Shown here: positions 17,101-19,001 of the stretch, piece after piece
Numbering within the stretch: the first letter of the stretch is position 1
Layout: each line of letters begins with the position of its first letter
Source of the DNA: Elusimicrobiota bacterium
Lineage (GTDB): Bacteria > Elusimicrobiota > Elusimicrobia > UBA1565 > UBA9628
Assembly: GCA_028717525.1 (NCBI GenBank)
Contig: JAQUNT010000001.1
Coordinates: 1-19,001, forward strand
Reading direction: 5' to 3'
DNA length: 19,001 nt
Made by a program: the position numbers and the translations under genes
The notes under the pieces: generated by a model
Databases searched by the model: none
Told to the model about the DNA's origin: nothing
Seen by the model: the letters and a program-made list of their open reading frames with translations, nothing else

Positions 17101-19001
17101 TCCGGCTGCTCAAGAACGAACGGCTGCCCTTCGACTTCGGCGCGGACGACGTCTGGACCCTGTTCCACTCCTACGCCTTCGACTTCTCGGTCTGGGAGAT
17201 GTACGGCGCCCTGCTCTTCGGCGGCCGGCTGGTGGTGGTCCCCGCGGAGACGGCCCGGGACCCCGCCTTGCTGCTGGACCTGATCCTGAAGGAGGGGGTG
17301 ACCGTGCTCAACCAGGTCCCGTCGTCCTTCTACGGCCTGGCCCGGGCGGCCTTGGAGCGCGGCGCCGGCCTGCCCCTGCGCTGGGTGGTCTTCGGCGGCG
17401 AGGCCCTCGACTACGGCCGGCTCGGGGCCTGGCATGAGCGCTACCCGGCCATGCGCCTGGCGAACATGTACGGCATCACCGAGACCTGCGTGCACGTCAC
17501 CTGCAAGGAGATCGGCGGCCCGGACATCGCCGCCGGCGTCGGCAACATCGGCCGGCCCTTGCCCGAGACCGCCGTGTATCTGCTGGACCGCTGGCAGAGG
17601 CCGGTCCCGGCCGGCCTGCCCGGCGAGATCTGCGTGGGCGGCGGCGGGCTGGCGCGCGGCTACCTCAAGCGCCCGGAGCTCGACGCGGCCCGCTTCGTCC
17701 CGGACCCCTTCCGCCCCGGCCGGAGGCTCTACCGCTCCGGCGACCTGGGCCGCTGGCTGCCCAGCGGCGAGCTGGAGTACCTGGGCCGCAGCGACGACCA
17801 GGTGCAGATCCGCGGCTTCCGGGTCGAGCCCGGGGAGATCGCGAGCCGCCTGGCCGAGCATCCCGGCGTGGGGCGGGCCGCCGTGCGGGTCTGGGACAGG
17901 GGCGGGGCGGGGGACCAGGTCATCGCCGCCTACTTCGCCCCGTCCCGGAGCCCGGGGCCGGGCCCGGAAGAGCTCAAGGCCTTCCTCGCGGAGAGGCTGC
18001 CCGGCTACATGGTCCCGGCGCACGTGGTCCGGCTGGACGACTGGCCCCTGAGCCCGGGAGGGAAGGTGGACCGCAGGAGGCTGCCCGAGCCGCGGGCGGC
18101 GCCCCCGGAGGCCGCGGCGGGCCGCGCGCCGCGGGACCCCATGGAGCTGCGCCTGCGCGGGATCTGGGAGGAGCTCGTAGGCGTGGCCCCCGCCTCCATA
18201 GACGAGGACTTCTTCCTCTGCGGGGGGCACTCCTTGCTCGCGGTGAAGCTCCTGGCTCGGATCGACCGGCTCTTCGGGACCTCTCACCCGGTGTCCTGGG
18301 CTTTCCTGAACCGGAGCATCGCGGAGCAGGCGCGCGCCCTGCGGCAGGAGGGGCGGTCGGTCCCGTTCCAGCCCTTGGTGGCCTTCCACCGGGGCGGGGG
18401 CGGACCGCCCCTGGTCTTGGCGCACCCGGGACAGGCCGGGGCGGAAGCCTACGGCCGCCTGGCCGGCCTGCTGGCCGGCAGCCTGCCGTTCTACGCGGTC
18501 GAGTCCCGCAACCTCTACGACGAGTCTCGGCCCATGCTCGCCAGCGTCCCGGACCTCTGCGCGGCCTGCCTCGACGAGGTCCTCGCCGTGTGCGGGAAGG
18601 GGCCCTGCAGCCTGGGGGGCTGGTCCTTCGGAGGGCTGGTGGCGTTCGAGCTGGCCCTGCGCCTGAGCGGGCTGGGGGTGGAGGTTCGGGACCTGTTCCT
18701 GATCGACGCGGTGGCCTACGACGGCGAGGGCCGGAGGACCCTGAAGGAGCTGGCCGCGAGAGGGGACGCGGAAGGCCTCCTGGCGCGCGGCGCTCTCTGG
18801 GGGGAGCTCTCCGACCAGCAGCGCGACCGGCTGGCGCGCGTCGCGAGGGCCGAGTTCGCGGCCATGGCCGGATACCAAGCCCGGCCTTACGGGGGCCGCG
18901 CGACCCTCATCAAGCCGGCCGAGGAACGGGCCGCGCCGGAGGGCGGGGTCGCGCCGCCCCCGGACAACGGCTGGTCCCCCCTTGTCCGGGAGCTGGAGGT
19001 G
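4938..19001 (+). CDS. Giant non-ribosomal peptide synthetase, 3'-truncated by window edge (dock-C-A-T-E-C-A(nMT)-T-C-C-A-T-TE)
   Basis: I translated the frame from TTG 4938 and found no stop through 19001: 4,688 codons, still open. Domains by residue: TubC-type docking 1-55; C 63-490; A 516-990; T about 1039; E 1092-1515; C 1546-1982; A 2005-2890 with an N-methyltransferase inserted at 2475-2707; T about 2938; C 2998-3430; second C 3444-3875; A 3893-4385; T about 4432; thioesterase from 4490. Three elongation modules add residues read as Tyr (epimerized to D), an N-methylated residue of unknown identity, and Thr; the TE then releases the chain, so this is the last protein of the line. Only the TE's final part, including its catalytic His, is missing. 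The tandem C domains before the Thr module are the unusual feature. Confidence 0.97.
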   Translation, partial: MNAARLSDQGLLDHLESLGCVLRPAGHRLRCVLPGGAALTEELRAQVRDRKPALLALLRPRRIRLSDEQERLWFLDRYGGPGGSAYHMPSAYRIAGELSAPLLARAWGNLLLRHESLRTVFRSARGSPYQVVREPSACSLRAEPAAQGRLESLLAAEARRPFDLEQGPLSRLRLLRLGPEEHVLCLCQHHIVSDGRSTEIILDELSRDYAALAAGREGRIPEPPLQYADYALWQRSRAWEARLLPQEQYWLGKLRGLEALELPLDRGRLALKTLRGGRHGFRIGPRAAAGVRKLAAEEDATAFMVLLTAFQVLLRRLCSSDDVAVGTPLAGRGLAGLESTVGFFVNTVVLRTALVGELQFRQALREVRRTCLEAYAHPDYPFGRLVDRLRAGRDPSRSPLCDVFFVLRQAGEGGALRLPGCQVSEIRIPYPTAKFDLTLEMADEGRSFAGEFEYHSDLFSPETASRLAGFLQRVLEAGCRRPQTRLRDIEILERQEREAVLRGGNRTAAPLPARSLPDLFREQAGKTPRSAALVSERGTLSYAELDRASDAAAARLLQALGGPGAIVGLPAAPGPETLACLLGILKAGCAYLPLDLDYPAERLAFMLKDSGAAAVLAHPGVGAGGLGPVPVVLVEGDAAPQDAAALRRARPGPRSLAYLMYTSGSTGEPKGVLVEHRGVANLAAGQREAFGIDRSSRVLQFAPLSFDASVSEIFTALLSGAQLHLIDDEAKKDPDLLLDRLERRGVTVATLPPALLGALPRRRLPRLRTLVVAGDLCDEGALRRWGKGRTLINAYGPTEATVCSSMKVWREGVRPANIGRPMRNVRAYVLDQDLRLSPLGVPGELCLAGAGLARGYHKRPDLERSCFLSGPGGAGRLYRTGDRARWLAGGELEFLGHRDGQLKVRGFRVEPGEVEAALRAHPAVASCAAVLAGGRLAAYWVPSEGRGETLSAELKEFLAARLPAHAVPSVLPRLDALPLTPSGKLDRQALASREPAEPAAEGRAPGTALERRLAGIWRQVLRLDSVGADQDFFALGGDSIMSIQVVSRAREAGLALDPKDLFTHPTIAALAAQAGRAQAPAVRKRACGEASLTPIQRWFFELGLPKPHHFNQAVLLCLEHALDARLAGEAARRLAQRHDSLRLRFHRDEAGRWRQSYGPSPGPVSVVERDLSGRAGDLDAECGKLQGSLDIREGPLLALGLFRGLPDPRQRLFIAIHHLAVDAVSWRILLDDFARVYEALASGRRPPVPGRRSCSFQQWGEALQRYRDGPAQAQWDLWLGMQAGPAAAAWDAGGGPSRTEVELGEVQTAQLLAEAPVAYHASAQDLLLSALLAAWQRVTGSRELFVHLEGHGRESIDPAADAAAAVGWFTSLYPVLLRAPAAQDSDAALIKAVKETLRSVPDHGLGYGVLRYLSEDPRARLLAERPQPEIAFNYLGRLEPELRGPLAGRLDPQAAGPASALENPAPHALEIDAWVAGGRLRAAFAARHRETAERLAAAFRESLSRLISHCLQPGSGGHTPCDFPLARLSQAAVESLTAGEPTESIYPLSPMQEGLLFHALYAPDSDQYIEQLCWTLEGPWDPAALKEAWAQILRRHAVLRTAFFSAGLERPLQVVRRDPRLDWRELDWRGVPEARRDERVADYLRRDRQEGFDLRQAGLCRFHLIRTGAQRYRFIWCFHHVLMDGWCLSLLLDEFRRRYAALVKGRALTLPSPRPFADYVAWLEGRDRAADEAFWRSQLSGVGEPTPLGINTRPLGTLRPISDCAEESLRFSAALTRRISGFARERRLTVNSVLQTAWALVLGAYSGRREVVLGVNVSGRPAELAGVDRMVGLFVNAVPVRFVLDPGARAGEAVARMHELMREVGAHSYGSLADLQRFSGVPPNTPLFLSEYVFENYPAGEPARAGPGGLRLRDFRAVEKTNYPLGLMAAPGPRLSLKAAFDAGSFAPQSIRRLLGHLRTAAEWLVRNPGSRLGRARIMPDAERELVLRRWSGAQRRLPPEGPLPFELFARQARADPGRTALVCGGRSLSYGDLDRLSGGIAAALAEAGCRPGRLAGFLLDRGPAAAAAVLGIMRSGAGCVPLDPAWPDARLRALIADAGPTAITTQAGCLPRLRALWPGGRLLCCDEPGDRAAAPSRCPARPGDAAYVIFTSGSTGAPKGVRITGRNLSDHVAAAVRHYGITAEDAVLQFSALSFDAAYEQLFAAWAAGARLVMRGEALWTPAELKDALLSQGVTVMNLPTGYFREVAKAWSADPEGLRACRLRLLIVGGDVLDPDSVALWQGLPLPAHRFLNAYGPTETTITAATCELRGRPAVVPIGRPLGARRLYVLGGGGQVLPPGVPGELCIGGIGVSPGYLGRPEAGAQRFADDPFAPPAERRRGCGRLYRTGDLARWNEAGELEFLGRSDFQAKVRGFRVEPEEIELALARHPAVSACAVVLSGEEDDRSLAAYFVPAQSGGGPEAAQGAVAAWAEVYDELFSRAPQGRDGEAFDTTGWNSSFDGSPIPEEQMREWVAGAAARILELRPGSVLEVGCGTGLILREVAPHCRRYLGLDFSAPAVARLRRRLAQSPIPGAEVVLERADSLGGLAEPGSVDTVVLNSVIQYFPELGYLERVLELALAAAPKGNIFIGDVRDLRLQDAFRLEVALARGGAALPEKELLVSPHYFLDFAARHPRVSDVRLMPKLGAFPNEMNRYRFDAVLRVGGAGAGGPRTAPAEVPWRPGLDLDGLLASCGGAVLVRGYPDRRVWAAQGLTRRLAQGGELGGEKERLEAQAQGFLPLSELAALAARRGYRFFPRLSLGADPARWDLYYLKKGLPPAARSPIAGRPAELSNRPLERFLRRSIPAEELRRFLSSRLPDYMVPSLFVELDALPATPSGKPDRRALARLGRRPLPRAGGGTAPRDELERMLADTFAEVLRLDRVGVRDDFFALGGHSLSATRAASRVGQAFGVDCPVKAVFEHPRVAELAAFVRERLADRSPARPPLVRTGGPGPFPLSFAQERLWFLERLEAGGGGCYHMPAAFRLKGPLDVMALRRSLDLLVSRHESLRTVFPERDGEPRQEVLAASPAALELRAASAGEAAGVLESLLRTPFDLQKGPLFKACLLKTGPDEHVLLLDQHHITGDAWSAAILFEELSRCYAAFSRGRDAELAPLPARYADFAVWQRGWLRGETLQALLDHWRERLAGAPRLELPAARPRRERAWRRGRQLEFSLGGEVAAELKRAARETGGTLYMAVLALFSILLGGCAGEEDVLVGTVLAGRDEPSLEGVVGFFVNTVLLRVDLGRDPSFRRLLERVKRTALEAYARQDLPFEKLVAELRPERGMGSSPLLSALLVFQNAPEACLRLDGLQVSPLGLPPGGVRSDLDLYAWEDDGALRLAFVYDEELFDEATIAALAGRLQDIAATASRGGDAPLSALSFRGGRQAPQPPLPLAAQAGRLRLSFHQERLCFIDRFEEKNVYEGKPVYHNLPLLIELDGPVDAAALERRLRQVVGRHEALRTAIRTSGEEAWQEAADGFQPRLQVLALPGAGPALLRQKALEFAGRPFGPEEEPRLRAALLRGDGDKSLFVAAVHHILADRRSLDLVARELASGAGAPEDLPYGAFSSWQRSVPASAWQPLLCDWKWRLKGELPVLRLPESRPRPAIHTYTAGTCEFELPADLTGRAEGFARREGIGLFDLLLSGFMASLLCCSGQEELIVGILGEGRPEGARDAVGPFANLLPIRARLDSGRSFRAFLGSVAAATAEARAGAALPFDLLVAELKPPVDMSRTALFDVLFDLRLEAEPWPGFGTAAARVWETNQGLGKYDLNLLMLRSAGRLRGTLVFNSDIYDPGAVSDMMERFQAVLANLLARPDVPAREVSWLSPAEQERQAALWDGPAAAFPERETLHGLFRRQAARTPDRTAVVCGGERLSYRGLDERSDRLAGRLRRLGVGPDTLVALLLERSPDAVAAMLAVLKAGGAYLPIDAALPEERIDFMLADSGAAALVSTTELRRKVRRALPAEVLLDADRGEAAALPAGSPEDLAYCIYTSGSTGRPKGVLMEHRSVVRLLKNERLPFDFGADDVWTLFHSYAFDFSVWEMYGALLFGGRLVVVPAETARDPALLLDLILKEGVTVLNQVPSSFYGLARAALERGAGLPLRWVVFGGEALDYGRLGAWHERYPAMRLANMYGITETCVHVTCKEIGGPDIAAGVGNIGRPLPETAVYLLDRWQRPVPAGLPGEICVGGGGLARGYLKRPELDAARFVPDPFRPGRRLYRSGDLGRWLPSGELEYLGRSDDQVQIRGFRVEPGEIASRLAEHPGVGRAAVRVWDRGGAGDQVIAAYFAPSRSPGPGPEELKAFLAERLPGYMVPAHVVRLDDWPLSPGGKVDRRRLPEPRAAPPEAAAGRAPRDPMELRLRGIWEELVGVAPASIDEDFFLCGGHSLLAVKLLARIDRLFGTSHPVSWAFLNRSIAEQARALRQEGRSVPFQPLVAFHRGGGGPPLVLAHPGQAGAEAYGRLAGLLAGSLPFYAVESRNLYDESRPMLASVPDLCAACLDEVLAVCGKGPCSLGGWSFGGLVAFELALRLSGLGVEVRDLFLIDAVAYDGEGRRTLKELAARGDAEGLLARGALWGELSDQQRDRLARVARAEFAAMAGYQARPYGGRATLIKPAEERAAPEGGVAPPPDNGWSPLVRELEV
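5124..6400 (+). other. Domain: condensation (C), LCL type
   Basis: Starts RLSDEQERLWFLDRY; active site HHIVSDG at 5502-5522 is intact; later VGTPLAGR and VGFFVNTVVLR. The N-terminal signature is that of C domains taking an L-configured donor, which matches gene 1 ending in a module without an E domain. It joins the gene 1 chain to the residue activated next. Confidence 0.9.
6483..7920 (+). other. Domain: adenylation (A), predicted L-tyrosine (code DASTVAAVCK)
   Basis: Motifs: TLSYAELD, LKAGCAYLPLDLDYP, YLMYTSGSTGEPKG (from 6909), FDASVSEIF (7053), NAYGPTEATVC (7314), GELCLAGAGLARGY, YRTGDRARW, GHRDGQLKVRGFRVEPGEVEAAL, SGKLDR (Lys 7887). Pocket residues by hand alignment: D7056 A7059 S7068 T7185 V7248 A7254 A7317 V7341 C7344 K7887. 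DASTVAAVCK is, from memory, one of the classical Tyr signatures; it is also close to the Phe code of GrsA (DAWTIAAICK), so Phe is the main alternative. Confidence 0.82.
7950..8150 (+). other. Domain: peptidyl carrier protein (T), E-coupled type
   Basis: QDFFALGGDSIMSIQVV; serine for the phosphopantetheine arm at codon 8052-8054. GGDSI again precedes an E domain, as in gene 1. Confidence 0.93.
8211..9480 (+). other. Domain: epimerization (E)
   Basis: LTPIQRWFFE (8211), HHLAVDAVSWRILLDDF (from 8586), EGHGRES, AVGWFTSLYPV (9030; Ala replaces the first Thr of the motif), PDHGLGYGVLRYL, FNYLG (9231-9245). It makes the Tyr residue D-configured. The Ala after Asp in HHxxxDA is normal for E domains. 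Confidence 0.93.
9573..10880 (+). other. Domain: condensation (C), DCL type
   Basis: YPLSPMQEGLLFHALY start, HHVLMDGW at 9972-9995 intact, VSGRPAEL, MVGLFVNAVPV. It follows the E domain and should couple the D-Tyr-bearing chain to the N-methylated residue. Its standard E-C linker (CDFPLARLSQAAVESL, just before it) is present, unlike in gene 1. Confidence 0.92.
12360..13056 (+). other. Domain: SAM-dependent N-methyltransferase (nMT) inserted between A8 and A9
   Basis: VYDELF, TTGWNSSFDGSPIPEEQM, the SAM-binding motif VLEVGCGTG (12525-12551), LGLDFS, then NSVIQYFP (from 12738), IFIGDVRDLRL and NEMNRYRFDAVL. These are landmarks of the NRPS nMT family, which methylates the alpha-amine of the carrier-bound residue before condensation. 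The insertion point after GFRVEPEEIE is canonical. The helix before EKELLVSPHYF looks some 15 residues shorter than in family members I recall. Confidence 0.92.
13054..13084 (+). repeat. Perfect 14-bp inverted repeat with 3-nt loop, inside coding sequence
   Basis: Arms 13054-13067 (GCGGTGCGGGGGCC) and 13071-13084 (GGCCCCCGCACCGC) are exact reverse complements, separated by GGC. It encodes the Gly-rich linker (GGAGAGGPR) just after the methyltransferase. No T-tract follows and the reading frame continues for about 6 kb, so it is not a transcription terminator. Confidence 0.9.
13085..13440 (+). other. Post-methyltransferase linker region of the interrupted A domain
   Basis: About 120 residues between the end of the nMT and motif A9, containing VPWRPGLDLDGLLASCG, a segment like the usual post-MT alpha/beta linker (ELAALAARRGYRF, then WDLYYLKKG) and ELSNRPLERF, which resembles the ANxPL segment common before A9 in nMT-containing A domains. 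No separate enzyme is visible here. Confidence 0.6.
13640..13870 (+). other. Domain: peptidyl carrier protein (T)
   Basis: DDFFALGGHSLSATRAASR, serine at codon 13749-13751. It carries the N-methylated residue and the chain ahead of the tandem condensation domains. Confidence 0.93.
13929..15230 (+). other. Domain: condensation (C), LCL-like, first of a tandem pair (HHITGDA)
   Basis: PLSFAQERLWFLERLE, CYHMPAAFRL, RHESLRTVF, active site HHITGDAW at 14304-14327, VGTVLAGR, VGFFVNTVLLR, DLPFEKLVAEL. It most resembles the C domain that starts this protein. Both His residues and the Asp of HHxxxDG are kept, but the final Gly is Ala. It is full length (about 430 residues) and is followed directly by another C domain instead of an A domain. 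Confidence 0.88.
15267..16560 (+). other. Domain: second tandem condensation-family domain, divergent (HHILADR)
   Basis: About 430 residues beginning LRLSFHQERLCFIDRFEEKN, then VYHNLPLLIELDG, RHEALRTAI, active site HHILADRRS at 15669-15695, IVGILGEGR, VGPFANLLPIRARL, ALPFDLLVAELKP and a KYDLNL-type end. It is a complete condensation fold, but Gly of HHxxxDG is Arg and the N-terminal signature differs from the other four C domains here. It could form the bond to Thr, modify an intermediate (as C-family 'modified amino acid' domains do), accept a partner in trans, or be a relic of a lost module. The sequence alone does not decide. Confidence 0.85.
16614..18100 (+). other. Domain: adenylation (A), predicted L-threonine (code DFWNVGMVHK)
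   Basis: LSYRGLDERS, LKAGGAYLPIDA, YCIYTSGSTGRPKG (from 17034), FDFSVWEMYG (17178), NMYGITETCVHVT (17463), GEICVGGGGLARGY, YRSGDLGRW, GRSDDQVQIRGFRVEPGEI, GGKVDRRRLP (Lys 18063). Pocket: D17181 F17184 W17193 N17310 V17388 G17394 M17466 V17490 H17493 K18063. This differs from the textbook Thr code DFWNIGMVHK by one conservative change and is itself a Thr-type code. YGITE instead of YGPTE is normal in this subfamily. Confidence 0.92.
18125..18345 (+). other. Domain: peptidyl carrier protein (T)
   Basis: IDEDFFLCGGHSLLAVKLL, serine at codon 18231-18233. Last carrier of the line, presenting the finished chain to the thioesterase. Confidence 0.92.
18405..19001 (+). other. Domain: type I thioesterase (TE), truncated at window edge
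   Basis: Alpha/beta-hydrolase that releases the peptide by hydrolysis or cyclization. PLVLAHPGQAGAEAY forms the first strand and oxyanion region, LGGWSFGG holds the nucleophile serine (18624-18626), and FLIDAVAYD holds the likely catalytic Asp (18705-18707). The catalytic His, expected in a GDH-like motif soon after NGWSPLVRELEV, lies just beyond base 19001. Whether it cyclizes cannot be told from sequence. Confidence 0.88.

Noticed and set aside
17463..17495. YGITE instead of YGPTE in motif A5 of the last A domain as a defect
   Set aside because: Pro-to-Ile here is usual in Thr-type and related A domains, and the pocket code reads cleanly as Thr.

Overview
The window lies entirely inside a very high-GC (third codon positions almost saturated with G/C by eye) non-ribosomal peptide synthetase (NRPS) locus, all coding on the + strand. 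Two giant genes fill it with no intergenic space. The first enters from the left edge and ends at 4941. The second starts at a TTG codon at 4938, overlapping that stop by four bases, and runs open for 4,688 codons to the right edge. No RNA genes, mobile elements, CRISPR arrays or transcription terminators were seen. Arginine codons include many AGG, which is unlike typical Streptomyces or Myxococcus. With the TubC-type docking domain this suggests a Gram-negative-type high-GC bacterium (myxobacterial, or a less studied phylum such as Elusimicrobiota), but the taxonomy is only a guess.

Layout. Gene 1 (1-4941): end of an A domain - T - E (epimerization) - C(DCL) - A - T - short acidic tail. Gene 2 (4938->19001): TubC-type N-terminal docking domain - C(LCL) - A - T - E - C(DCL) - A with an inserted N-methyltransferase - T - C - C - A - T - thioesterase (cut by the window edge before its catalytic His). 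Carrier proteins ahead of E domains carry GGDSI and the others GGHSL, and C-domain subtypes agree with the stereochemistry set by the E domains, so the line is internally coherent.

How it works together. Read by hand against the GrsA positions, the A-domain specificity codes are: gene 1 module, DVAGHAIVYK (no match I know); gene 2 first module, DASTVAAVCK (a known Tyr code); methylating module, DAENIGAITK (unassigned, with Glu at 239 and resemblance to Orn/Lys codes); last module, DFWNVGMVHK (Thr). The inferred end of the peptide is ...D-aa - aa - D-Tyr - N-methyl-aa - Thr, released by the TE. The acidic C-terminal tail of gene 1 and the TubC-type domain of gene 2 probably pair the two proteins.

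The main oddity is the last elongation step: two complete condensation domains in tandem (13929-16560) with no A or T between them. Both have lost the glycine of HHxxxDG (HHITGDA and HHILADR), while the three other C domains keep it. Other points worth a look are a perfect 14-bp inverted repeat in the post-methyltransferase linker, a shortened E-C linker in gene 1, and a Shine-Dalgarno sequence that doubles as the codons of the acidic docking tail.
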